From the NCBI GenBank assembly GCA_963921825.1, contig OY997594.1, positions 11,103,001-11,167,000 on the forward strand: 64,000 nt of DNA. The letters run 5' to 3'. A program made the translations under genes and the position numbers. The notes under the pieces are model-generated. The model saw nothing but the letters and a program-made list of their open reading frames with translations, had not been told where the DNA came from and ran no database searches. Source of the DNA: Erodium maritimum. Taxonomy: Eukaryota; Streptophyta; Magnoliopsida; Geraniales; Geraniaceae. Below are positions 11,056 through 22,313 of the stretch, piece by piece (position 1 is the stretch's first letter; every line of letters starts with the position of its first letter).

Positions 11056-14000
11056 TCAGTATTTATCTGATGAGGTGGATACGCCGCAGTACATGTTTGG
11101 ATTTGTTATGCGATCTAGGCTTTTAGCTTGCGCAATGGCCCTTGTGTTGTCGCAAAATGGATTCACCGGACTGGATGGGTTTTTAATTACACCCAGCCCT
11201 GCCATGAATTTCCAAATCCACATAGCCTCCTTAGCTGCCTCTGCAGCATCCATGTACTTGGCCTCTGTCGTAGATTCGGCAATGGTATCTTGCTTTACGC
11301 TTTCCCAGCTAAAGCTCTGCCATTCAGCGTAAACACATATCCTGATTGACTTCTAAAGTCATCTGGATTTGTCTTGGAAAACTAGCGTCTACTCATCCTT
11401 CGACGACTAGTTCAGCATCATCTTTCCCCCGGGTTAGAATGATGTCTACTGGTGCACCATAAGGCTTACGAGACGTCTGGTCTCATACATGTCATGGCAT
11501 ATATGATCGATCCTGCCCCCAGGCGCATAGGATTCTCATCATCCTTTTCAGCTCATCAGGTGTCTTAGGACACTGAGTCTTGCTGAGATGAATGCCATGA
11601 CTAGTGGGTAAGAGTCCTTTCTTTGAATCGAGCATTAAGAACCTACTCAATGCCTTGTTCACATAGGTTCCCTGACTTAAATCCAAGACCCTCTTGGTGC
11701 GATCTCTACATATCTTAATCCTTAAGATATGAGAAGCATCACCTAAGTCCTTTATTGAAAAACACTTCCTCAACCAAGCTTTAGTCTCGTGCAAGGTTGG
11801 GATGTCGTTTTCAATGAGAACCAGAAAGGTAATATTGCTCCCACTAGCCTTCTTATAAACGCAAGATTCATCCTCGTTCTTGATTAAGCCAAATCCAATT
11901 ACAGCTTCATCAAAACGAAGGATCCAACTCCGAGAAGTTCGTTTCAATCCATAAATGGATTTCAACAACTTATAAATCTTTCCTTTATTCTTCGGATCGT
12001 CAAAACCTTTGGGCCGAGACATACAAACGTACTCAGTCAAATTTCCATTTAGGAAAGCGGTTTTGACATCCACTTGCCATATCTCGTAATTATGATACGC
12101 AGTTATGTCAAGAAGAATTTGGATCGATTTTGACCATAGCCACTAAGGAGAAGGTTTCCTCATAGTCAATCCATTGGATCTGCCTATAACCTTTTGCCAC
12201 CAGTTGAGCTTTGTAGGTCAGAGGGTTGCCGTCCATGTCCATCTTCACCTTGAAGATCCATTTGCATCCTATGGTCCTCACACCATTGATGGGATCAACC
12301 GGTTCCCAGACTCGGTTGTCCGACATGGATTGCATTTCCTCCCTCATGGCTCCCAGCCATAACTCGGAGTTGGGCCCATCCACGACTTCCTGAAAGGTGG
12401 CTGGATCATCGTGATCCACCATGACTTCATTGTCACCTCCGGATACCATATCTTGGAGGTGGAAGATTGATCCTTTCAAATCGCCTTGGACCTTCCGGAA
12501 TTGTAACAGGAATTGGTTCTTACTCTACGACAATCTCTGACTCCTTTCTACTGGGTTGCCAATTGGTTTAGACAGATCTGTACCATCCTGAATTTCTTCG
12601 AGATGCACAGTCCTCCCAATGACGTCTTTGGAAACAAAACTTCTTTTCCATAAAGACCCCACCCCAAGCGACGAACACCATGTTCTCACTGGGATTGTAG
12701 AAATAGTATCCCCTTGTTGCTTTGGGATACCACACGAAGGTGCATATCTCAGATCTTGGTTCGAGCTTAGTCGAAACCAAATGTTTCACATAAGCCTCGC
12801 AACCACAAATCCTTAGGAAGGACAAAGCACGCATCATCCCGTACCATTTTTTAAAATGGTGTCCCTTCCACACCATTCGTCGAAGCCCGATTCACTATGA
12901 ATGCGGTCGTCTCTAGAGCAAAACCCCTAAAAGAGATTGGGAGATCAGTGCAACTAATCATGGAACAGACCATTGTCTAACAATGTCCGATTTCTCCGTT
13001 TGGCTACACCTTTCAACTACAGTGACATAGGAGGAGTCCATTCCAAAAGGATCCCATTCTCTTTTAGATGATCTAATAACTCTGTGGTCAAGTATTTTCC
13101 ACCTCGATCTAATCGAAGTGCCTTAATACCCTTGTCGAGCTGGTTTTCTACTAAAGTCTTAAACTCTTTGAATTTATCAAAAGCTTCAGACTTATGTCTC
13201 ACCGAATAGACATAACCATATTTACTGTAATCATCAGTAAATGTGATAAAGTAGCTAAAACCCCTCCTGGCAAGTGAACTTATTGGTCTACACACATTCG
13301 AGTGTATCAGCCCCAATAATTCACCCGCCCTTTCATCGCGATCGATAAAGGGCACTTTAGTCATTTTGCCCATCATACAAACCTTGCACCTATCGATCGA
13401 ATGGAATTCGAATGAACCTGAAAGCCCACACTTCTGAAGTGCTGATAGGCGCTTCTTGTTTATGCGACCCAAATGACAGTGCCATAACAGAATTAGGTTT
13501 AAATCGTTGGATTTAGACCTCTTGGTATTAACGGAATATATAGAACTTGAGGCATTGTTACCCATATCTAATATGTACAATCCTCCAACCATGTCAGTAC
13601 TGGTATAAAACATATCATTGCATAGAACATTGAAAACTCCATTTCCAAAATTAACATTATATCCTTCCTTGTTAAACACGGATATAGATATAATATTCCT
13701 ACTAAAAGTAGGTATGCAATATACATTATACAATACTAAGACAAGGCCTCTTGGCAAAGCAAGACTCATGGATCCTACAGCTGTTGCCACAACTCTGAGG
13801 TCCATTTCGTGCTTTCCAAATCTCTCCTACTTTCAGCCACCATATATTAGTGCATGTGTGAGATTCAGTCATGGTATCTAATACCCATGAATCTTTGGAA
13901 GTAGAGAGATGTAGCTCTATAGAGTTAATACCGATTGAAGGCACGGTCCCACCTCCCTTCCTTAGATCATCCAGGTTTCCTGATGAAGGCACAATCCTAC

Positions 14001-14433
14001 TGCCCTTCTTCAGATCATCCAGGCTATTTGATGAAGGCGCAGTCCCACTGCCCTTCTTCAGATCAGCCGTGAACTTCCTGTAATCCCGGTTCCAATGACC
14101 AGGTGTTGGCAGTAGAAGCAGACATTCTCAGGTGTCTCATCTTTCCTGCCAAGTGCACATGGGCCCAGCCCTTGCCACTTCCAATTCCCTTGTTGACCAT
14201 CAGAATATCCTTGGATCCCAGATCTCTGAGATATTCTTCTCAGCAGTTAATGACACTTCATGTAACTCTGATATGGTCTTAGAGACAGCCTTGTCAAGGA
14301 CATATTCTTTGCGTTCAGACTTGAGGACTATCCTCAAAATTCTGTACCAGTCCAAATAGTTTGTCCCATTTAGCTTGACCCTGTCAAGAATGGTTTTTAA
14401 TGACAAACTATTAATGTTCGCTGAATTTTCCAT
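11056..14433 (-). pseudogene. Copia gag-pol remains
   Basis: Fragments in element order on the minus strand: gag N-terminus at 14200-14433, gag-pre-integrase and integrase core at 13017-13805 (with the typical FITFTDDYSKYGYVY stretch), integrase C-terminal part at 12568-12876, reverse transcriptase at 12108-12479 (CKWIFKVK) and 11492-12073 (MDVKTAFLNG), and RNase H at 11056-11253. Many breaks; a fossil with no working protein. Confidence 0.85.
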
Positions 14434-14828
14434 TTGATCTACAACAGATAAAATTCAATCAGTAAACTGAATAAATTTTATGAAGATCAAGCTTAAACAC
14501 CAACAATCGATTCTAAACCTTTAGAATCTGAAACCAAGATCCTTGATTCACTCGATTAAGCTGAACTAATGCTCACCACTTAATCGAGCTGTGTAGGTAG
14601 GACTCCATCCAATCACATCCAATGTGACTCTTGGCTAGGGTATGCACTTATGTACACGGCTTACCCTATCTGTTACCCTAGCTCAACCTCAGGCTGAGAA
14701 TCGTAGTCGGGTCCACCAATTTTCAACTATGGCCCGTCACTATGTAGGTGCTCCGCTAATGCACACGACACCCACATATGTCGTCCAAACCTACTACCCC
14801 GTCATTATTTTGCACCGTGCACCACCAA

Positions 14829-15166
14829 CAATCTAGGAAGATCTGGATGATGAGGACGACATCGTCACTGTCCTGGTTGAGGCCATTCTGACAACGACAT
14901 ACGGTCGTTACCGTCACTCTTTGGTCAGACGGATCGTGGGAGACGTCAACTGCAACGTCAATGCTCTCTACGGTCTCATGATTCGGAATTGGAAGGCCCG
15001 TGGACTAGCAGTGGAATGCCTTACAAAGGACATCGTGGACTTTCATTTCCCATCTAGCTCGTCCATGGAGGAAAACCGTCATCAGGGGCCGTGGAACTTC
15101 AGTGGCTACCCGATGCTGCTCGTACCTCTCTTACCATGCATGAAACCGAGCACGATCCCGTTCTAA
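14829..15166 (+). pseudogene. LINE ORF1 fragment (DUF4283-type)
   Basis: An open stretch of about 110 codons contains RYRHSLVRRIVGDVN, then NVNALYGLMIRNWKARGL, then GPWNFSGYPMLLVP and a KPSTIPF end. This is the layout I know from the DUF4283 region of plant L1-type LINE ORF1 proteins. The frame stops at 15164-15166, where ORF1 would normally go on through a zinc knuckle. No endonuclease or reverse transcriptase follows, so it is a truncated LINE piece. It directly abuts the Copia leader at 14801. Confidence 0.75.
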
Positions 15167-15254
15167 TTCATGGAGATCGGAGTCCAAGCCTTCAATGTCT
15201 TGGGGGATGCGAGCTCCGATCAGATCCATCCTAGCCAAACACCCTAGGCACTAA

Positions 15255-16114
15255 GGTAATTTCTACTCCTATACTGACTCCGCGTTGACTTGATAGTATT
15301 CTGTGGTTTCGGGTGAGTATTGATGTGGACATGCCGTTGCGCCGAAAAATCAGACTCATTTTCTCAAGTTACGTATGAGTGACTCCCGGGTTTTCATGCT
15401 CGGCGTAGTCGGCTAAATTCTATTTTTTTCTCTCAATTTATCAAATTTACCCCAAATGGACATCCCTTATCTCTCTTTTTAATGGGATTATCTCCTCTTC
15501 TAAATAATTTACCTCCAAACTTGTAAACAGGTTTGCCCATGAGGATGCGTGCTAGAATATAACTATAATTGGACTTTCAACTATTAGCTTGATCTTTTAG
15601 TTGAGTTGGTTATCTAATAGTATAGTTTTAGATTGTGTGGATGATATTTGTAGATGGTAAGGTTAATTTACATATTTAATGAGTCAGAAAATTATTATTG
15701 TGGGAGAAATTAATAAAAGGTTCGGGATTATTTTCATAATGAAGAGTCTTATGTTGAATCGTTGACAATGGTCAAGCATGGCTCTGATATCATATAGATT
15801 GATGAGTAAACTATTGTGTGTTGTTATTCATGATTAGGAATAGTTTACCTACACAAGTATCTTAATAGAAAATGGAGAGATATAAACACTTATCTATAAT
15901 ATCAACTAAATGAGTGCGAGATATTTGAGGAAGACTTAATAAGTCTCAACATTTGATCTTGTACATCACCGGAAGCAGCATTTTGATTCCACTAGAGAAG
16001 TTGTTCGCCAACCTCGGTACCGATAGGTACATCCCCCTCTTACGCAAGAACTTTCCTCTTCTCAACAGACTAATTACATAAGAAAATGTTATAGTTTTTG
16101 TAACGAAAGGAGCA
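15255..16114. other. Spacer, nothing recognised
   Basis: AT-rich DNA between two LINE pieces. I see no gene, RNA or clear repeat. Confidence 0.5.
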
Positions 16115-17028
16115 ATTTTTATTGATGTAGGACAATCCCCGGGAGAAACCCTAGGTTCCCTCCTAGAGAACCAGTAGTTACTGGCTTACCTATCCACGGG
16201 TTCGGAAGGACGGTGGAATTCATCGAACCCTCCTCTATCTTCCCTAAAGGACGGATGGCCAAGGTTGGGTTGGACGTCCCAACTGATTCTCTTGCTTTAG
16301 GCAGGAAGGCGGACCTCAAGTGTGGAGCCAAACGTTGGGAAGCAGTTGAAGCTGAAGCTGATAGTGGCTCCTTGAGCCTTAGAACATCCCCATGCAGATT
16401 GTCCTTCCCCTAGTAGCGGAGGCACGAAAGACCGGGGCCCCGAGCTCGAGCATTGGTCGGTCCTTGAACTTGGGTTGAGGACAAAGACGAGGGCGTGGTC
16501 GGGTCTGTAGGAGATATACCACCAACATATCTCCTCGCGATTGTGCTTTTGCGATGGTTGAGAGCCAGGGATTGTTTGGTAGCATGCCATAGGCCCGTCC
16601 TTCATTAGGGTTTTGGAGGCCCACCAACAACGGGGTTGGTACCCCTTGCTCCGAGGGAGGTGGGAGAGTCTGAAACTCTGGAGAAACCATCAGAGAGAAG
16701 GATTTCCTAGATGACGTTGGTGTCCCCTTACGTAGAAGACAAGGAAGAACAACGTCATACAATGGAGGGGGGGGGACCAAGGTCGGTTGTGGCCTCGTGG
16801 GCGACAACATCGGAGAGCGTCTTGGTGGAGAAGGCGGTGAGGGAAGAATAGAAGCCAAAGGCCTTTTGAAGAGCAGTCTCCTACGTTCCGTTTTTGTGAA
16901 AATTGTGGGCGAACATGGTGGGGGAACCAGTAGTAATTGAGGTGCGGCAATCTTACTATCGGGGATGACAGCGGTACAACAAGACCTGGGTTAGAAGAAA
17001 AGACAGTGAAACAGCCATCAGGGTACAA
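16115..17028 (-). pseudogene. LINE ORF1 N-terminal fragment
   Basis: A minus-strand frame from 16858 reads MASILPSPPSPPRRSPM and continues with a proline-rich stretch, LYDVVLPCLL and SSRKSFSLMVS (159 codons, to 16379). Similar text continues in another frame to about 16297. The proline-rich N-terminus with a YRDVVL-like and a SFS.MVS-like segment resembles the start of plant LINE ORF1. GC-rich sequence up to 17028 looks like the 5' region of the same element. It opposes the other LINE piece in orientation, so it is a separate insertion. Confidence 0.5.
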
Positions 17029-17371
17029 AAAAAGAGTAGCTAAATTAGAGTCCTTCTACGTAATGTTTTCTAATAATTTAAGGGAAATTACCGTGAATTA
17101 AATACTAATAATCAAAATGCAACAACTAGGGCAGAGAGATCTAAAAACTTTGTTGAAAGAAACAAAAATGTGGTATACATTCCGATAATGATAAAATAAC
17201 TTGGAAGGCTACATTTTTCTGAAATATCACATAAAATGTCCTGTCCATATAATTTAGCCTCTTTCACCACACACCTTATTCTAGTAACCATTTTACAGCG
17301 TGACATTTGCTTCCCGTCCAAAAACTTTTGACAGGCCATGTAAAATAAAATATCCTGAAGCAACTTGAGCT

Positions 17372-17380
17372 TCTATAAAT
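17372..17380 (+). promoter_or_regulatory. Possible TATA box of the NPF gene
   Basis: TCTATAAAT lies 88 bp before the start codon at 17468, which leaves room for a start site about 30 bp downstream and a leader of some 60 bases. Placement fits, but nothing else confirms it. Confidence 0.4.
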
Positions 17381-17467
17381 TCTAGGCTATTGAACCACTC
17401 CAGCCATAGAATTTTTTAACCCATTATCTTGATCAATTGAAATAGGTCCATAGCCATAGCCATAGCC

Positions 17468-19493
17468 ATGGCTGAGGAAGAAGCTGAGAAAGCCAGCCAT
17501 GTCAAGAAGAAGAAGGGAGGAATGGTCACAATGCCCTTCATCTTCGGTATCACCTTATAATCCTATACATGAATCATATGCTTCCATTTATTAAGCTTCT
17601 TTATTAATATTATTATATGCAGCGAATGAGGTCTGCGACAAGCTGGCCGTGGTGGGTTTCAACGCAAACATGATAAGCTACTTGACAACGCAGCTCAATA
17701 TGCCTCTCACTAAAGCTGCTAACACTCTCACTAACTTCGGTGGCACTTCCAGCCTCACTCCTCTAGTCGGAGCATTCATCGCCGACTCCTTCGCCGGCCG
17801 CTTCTGGACCATCACCATCGCTTCCATCGTATACACTATAGTAAGTCCCAAACAATTATTGCTCTCTTAATAAATAAGACTCTATTATTAGTTACTTTAT
17901 TAAGGAATAAAATGTAAATTACCGTCAGGGCATGACATGCTTAACAATATCCGCGGTACTCCCACAACTGAGGCCTCCACCATGCGAAGGCGACAACCCG
18001 TGCCAGCAAGCTAATGGTGGCCAGCTGGCTATTTTGTACATATCATTGCTGCTGGGGGCCATCGGGTCGGGCGGGATCCGACCTTGCGTGGTGGCGTTCG
18101 GGGCGGACCAGTTCGACGAGACGGACCCGAAACAGTCGACCCGGACGTGGAAGTACTTCAACTGGTACTACTTCGTCATGGGGGCGTCCATACTGGTGGC
18201 CGTCACCGTCCTCGTGTACGTCCAAGACAACATCGGGTGGGGATGGGGTCTGGGCATTCCGACCGCCGCCATGGCCCTCTCCGTCATGGCTTTGGTATTC
18301 GGGTATCCTCTGTACCGGAACTTGGACCCGGCGGGTAGCCCGTTTACCCGACTGCTCCAGGTGTCGGTTGCTGCTTACAAGAAGAGGAAGCTTGCCCCGG
18401 TTTCGGATCCTCGATTATTGTACCAGAATCAAGACCTTGATGCTGATATATCCATGGGAGGCACCCTTATTCACACCAAACAAATGATGTATGTATTGTA
18501 TCAATGTTTTATTTTACAACTAATAGTTTCCTTAGTTCACTAATAATCATTTGATTGAGACTGAATTAAAGTAATTATTATAACATGGGTACATGAATGA
18601 CACGTAGGTTCCTTGACAAGGCGGCCATAGTGACGGAAGAGGACAACCCGAAACGGCCGAACCGGTGGCGGCTGAACACGGTCCACCGAGTGGAGGAGCT
18701 AAAGTCGGTGATCAGAATGGGGCCGATATGGGCGGCGGGGATCCTGCTGATCACCGCCTACGCCCAACAAAACACCTTCTCGCTCCAGCAAGCCAAGACC
18801 ATGGACCGCCACCTCTCCAAATCCTTCCAGATCCCGGCCGGCTCCATGACCGTCTTCACCATCGTCACCATGCTCTCCACCATCGTCCTCTACGACCGCC
18901 TCCTCGTCCCCTTCGCCCGCCGCCTCACCGGCCTCGACCGCGGCATCTCCTTCCTCCACCGCATGGCCGTCGGCTTCGTCATCTCCATCTTCGCCACCCT
19001 CGTCGCCGGCTTCGTCGAGATCAAGCGCAAGAACGCCGCCGCCGCGCTCGGCCTCACCGACCACCCGCACGCCACCATCCCCATCTCTGTTTTCTGGCTG
19101 GTCCCGCAGTACAGCCTCCACGGCATGGCGGAGGCCTTCATGTCCATCGGCCACCTCGAGTTCTTCTACGACCAGGCCCCCGAGAGCATGAGGAGCACCG
19201 CCACCGCCCTCTTTTGGACCGCCATCTCCGCTGGAAATTACGTTAGTACCCTCCTGGTTTCGCTGGTTCATAAGTACAGCGCAAAGCCGGACGGCTCGAA
19301 TTGGCTTCCGAACAATAACTTAAACAAAGGGAAGCTGGAGTATTTCTACTGGCTGATCACGTCGCTCCAGTTCGTCAATCTTGTTTATTACCTCTTTTGC
19401 ATGAAGTACTATACATTCAAGCCCGTCGGGATAAAGAAGGCCGTTGATGATACTAAGGAAGTCGATCAGATTGAGCTCGCTAACAAGGTTTAG
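17468..19493 (+). CDS. NPF3.1: NPF3.1-type NRT1/PTR family transporter
   Basis: Proton-coupled transporter of the major facilitator superfamily; Arabidopsis NPF3.1 is reported to move nitrate/nitrite and gibberellin. Four exons join in frame: 17468-17546, 17623-17840, 17929-18488, 18608-19493, giving 580 residues, the usual family length, with GT-AG introns. Matches to NPF3.1 as I remember it run along the whole protein: KGGMVTMPFIFANE near the N-terminus, NMISYLTTQLNMPLTKAANT, GIRPCVVAFGADQFDE, FNWYYFVMGA, LDKAAIVTEEDN, VEELKSVIRMGPIW, HGMAEAFMSIGHLEFFYDQA and a C-terminal KPDGSNWLP. Twelve membrane segments are expected. The helix-1 motif is E29-V-C-D32-K33, with Asp where the family usually has Glu. 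Exons 3 and 4 are GC-rich at third positions. The start gives the conserved lysine-rich lead-in. Confidence 0.93.
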
Positions 19494-19910
19494 TGAAGTT
19501 GAGCATATGAGAGGAGTTTTTTTTCTCTTTCGCAACACGGTATTACTGTACACAAAGTAGCGTTATTAATATGGTAAATGTATATTTGCTTAATAAATGC
19601 AAAAGAATCAAATGGGCCTTGAATTGGGCCTGATCCAGCCCTTGGGTGTGAAGGCAAGAAAGCGTTCCTTGGGCGGAGCGCAACCATAGCTAACGGGTTT
19701 TCGTGGTGTGCCAATAAACATGGTACACGTCGAAATTCGAAGTACCATGTTTAGCGATGCGTGCCTTATAATTCTCTGGCCTATTTGAATTCAATCAATC
19801 CCTAAAAAGACTCCAAACTGATCTCTTTTTTATCGATACGTTAACACGGCGAGAATCCTGATAACACCGCGAGAGAGAGAGGGGTAGAACCAAAAAATAT
19901 AGCAGCGAAT
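19494..19910. other. Spacer between NPF and ACD11-like genes
   Basis: Holds the 3' flank of the NPF gene and the 5' flank of the next gene, in the same direction. No repeat seen. The last 50 bases before 19911 include a GA-rich stretch, likely leader. Confidence 0.5.
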
Positions 19911-21726
19911 ATGGGAGACGCTTGCGACGACGCGAAAGCCGGCGCGGCCACCACGGCCCCCGCGGCAGGTGGTGCCGCCGCAATGCCTCTCACCGACATA
20001 GTGGAGGCCTTCGAGAAAATCAGGGGACTCCTGAAATCGAAGACCGGTACCGGCGACGACGAGCCGCTCAATCTCGACACCTTCTGCAAAGCCTGCTCGT
20101 TCGTCCCCGTCCTCTTCGGCTGCCTCGGCCTCGCTTTCAAGTTCGCCGAGTCCGAGTTCATAGCCAAGGTAGGTTTGCTTGTTGGTTCTCAGTTCGAATC
20201 CCTACACTATTATTTCAAATGTATTTATGTTGGGTTATGATTCAGCTTAGTGATCTGGAGCAAGCTTCGAAGAATTTTGTGACGTTAGGGGATTTGCTGG
20301 ATCATAATATGCGCAATAACACGGTGAGGGCTCCTGGAAGCCATTCCAGAAATTTACGCCGCATTAGGCAGGGCATTGACCTCATGAGGGCCTTGTTTCA
20401 ACAATTCATTACACGCGAGTATGCCCTCTTTCTTCTCTCTTTGTTAATTTCTTCTATGTTTCTGTTTTTATTGAATTTAGATTACTATGATTCGGACCAA
20501 TCTAGTTACATCAACTTTACCTGATTCAAACTTAAGTTTACACAACGAATGTCATCATAAGCCAAATTAGTTAAAACATAGCGGTATAAGTTTTTTTAGA
20601 TATTGTCTTACAAATTTAAAATTATCATTCACATTGCAAGAATAAGAACATTGTGAGTCTTGGATATATAACTTAATTTGATACGTTAGAGCATCTCCAA
20701 CAGTGGGGCATGGTTTGGCTGTCACTGGCCAAACCACGCCTCCTACCAGGAGCACTTGGTGCAACGGGCGTGGCAGGCGGTTTCGCCTCCTACCACGAAC
20801 TCTAGGTGCAACAGTCGTGGCAAGTGGTTTCGCCTCCTACCATGGGTTTTCGGTGCAACAGTCGTGACATGCGGTTCGTGCAAGGCGCCTTGTAGCAGGA
20901 TCTACGACGACCCTATAATGACAACTCGCTGTTTTGATCTCAACGGCTAGTCGTCAACTCGATGACGCGGTAACACGATACCCCCATAAGTTCCTTAACC
21001 TACCCCCAATTTCCTATAAAATTCACTACCTACCCTAATTCTATTCAAACCTCTTCATCATACTCCTATATCTCTACAAGTTTCCTTCCATGGCCTACAC
21101 CGATTCAATTATCAATGATATGGAGTTTGTCACCCTTGGATCAAGACGAGCTTCACTCTTAAATCTGATCCCTAGACGCTTGAGGGGTTTATGAAAATGT
21201 TAATTACTTTTTAAAATTGTAAAAACAACTTAAAACTTAGCTAGTGATTTACCCCCGCAAAGTTGGGCTTAACAGCTTGATTTAAGCTGAAGATAAAAAC
21301 TAAAAAAATGTAACTTAAATCGAAAAATGTAAAATCTAACTAAGAGTTTACGCTGCAGATGTTTTTATAGCATAAGTTAATTGGTTTTGTAGTGATGGGT
21401 CTCTAAGGGATGTAGCCTCAACAGCCTATACACAAGTATGTGCACCATTTCACACATGGGCGGTGAGGACTGCAGTATCAGCTGGAATGTACACTCTTCC
21501 ATCAAGGGACCAACTTCTGCTCAGACTCAATGAGACCGGTTTGTTTATAATCTCATTTCCCATCTCAAACCAGTTTCAATTTTCTCAATCTTTTATTCTT
21601 ATCATCACTGTTGTTGCAGAAGAGACAGCGGACAAGAAGATGAAGAGGTACATCGATGCAGTGGTGCCAATTGTACAGTACATCGACACACTATACACCT
21701 CGAGGAACATTCCCTTGGACTGGTGA
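19911..21726 (+). CDS. ACD11: ACD11-like glycolipid transfer protein
   Basis: Soluble lipid-transfer protein of the GLTP fold; Arabidopsis ACD11 moves ceramide-1-phosphate between membranes and its loss causes accelerated cell death. Exons 19911-20168, 20246-20418, 21393-21538 and 21620-21726 join in frame to 227 residues (Arabidopsis ACD11 is a little over 200). An alanine-rich N-terminus (about residues 8-25) precedes the domain. Family marks: MPLTDIVEAFEKIRGLL, DTFCKACSFVPVLFGCLGLAF, the Asp-containing LSDLEQASKNFVTLGDLLD, SHSRNLRRIRQGIDLMRALF with arginines expected to hold the phosphate, and APFHTWAVRTAVSAGMYTLP. It ends NIPLDW. Intron 2 (974 bp) carries part of a Harbinger element. Several related GLTPs exist, so direct orthology is inferred. 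Confidence 0.88.
20689..21190 (+). mobile_element. 5' part of a PIF/Harbinger element in an intron
   Basis: Starts GAGCATCTCCAACAGTGG right after a TTA (20686-20688), the usual PIF/Harbinger target and end. Its layout matches the element at 61637-62339: GC-rich start, then a CCTATAAAATTCACTACCTACC block, then TCTCTACAAG, then a start codon within CCTTCCATGGCCTACACC (21089). The frame runs about 34 codons. I could not find the matching right end, so it is truncated or very diverged. It lies inside intron 2 of the ACD11-like gene, same strand. Confidence 0.65.
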
Positions 21727-22313
21727 CTTCTCAATCTCGTCAGTTGTGCACACGATGATGATCTGGCTCAACTGCTTATCAAACTCAATCTACGCAGCTT
21801 CCTGATACTTAACTCGAAGCTGCATGAGGGTTGAAACCATTTTGAAAGTTTTAGGCGATGTGCAGAAAATTTCATTGTACAGAGGATACTGTATATTTAT
21901 ATTTTGATTGGTTTACAATATTGATGGCTTAGGCCTTAGAACTGTCAATATCCAACATATGCCCTTCACTCATTTTTAGGGAACCATATTTTTATACAAT
22001 ACTTCTATTTATAGGTCCAATTATACAATTTCTCTTTGACACGCATATTTATACATTCAAATGTCCAGTTGTGAGATGGTCGGTTGCGTGATCAGCCAGA
22101 ATGAAGATATCAATTTCCAATAATGACATTCAACAAAATAAAATCCCTTGGTTCTACAAAATAATACCTCAAAACAGCAGCTGAAGAGAACAAATGAAAA
22201 CTAAAAACTGGGTAAACCCAAAACAAATGAAGTACAAGACAGCATATTTATTGCAAGGATTCTTGTAAACCAGGTTCTTTTCGCCGGGCTCACAGCTCGA
22301 TGCACGTGTATCT
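21727..22313. other. Convergent 3' spacer
   Basis: Lies between the stop codons of the ACD11-like gene (+) and the LTA2 gene (-). It should contain both 3' untranslated regions. No repeat or RNA gene recognised. Confidence 0.6.

Larger units (their letters stand above)
7641..14801 (-). mobile_element. Rearranged Ty1/Copia element (fossil) with one central LTR
   Basis: Minus-strand Copia sequence lies on both sides of a single LTR (9217-10904). To its left are the primer-binding site, a 1.5-kb leader and the first codons of gag (9216 down to 7641). To its right are the polypurine tract and remains of RNase H, reverse transcriptase, integrase, gag-pre-integrase and gag (up to 14433), then leader again to 14801. 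The outer ends overlap: 7641-8028 and 14414-14801 are nearly identical. The order gag-integrase-RT-RNase H is that of Copia. The coding part is broken in at least half a dozen places, so the copy is dead. No outer LTRs or target duplication were seen. Confidence 0.85.

Noticed and set aside
14829-17028. One LINE spanning both ORF1-like pieces
   Set aside because: The two pieces lie on opposite strands, so they cannot be parts of a single collinear insertion.
18665-19271. Long frames on both strands over the last NPF exon
   Set aside because: They follow from GC-rich third positions of the transporter exon; the translations are Arg/Pro/His- or Glu/Gly-rich and resemble no protein.
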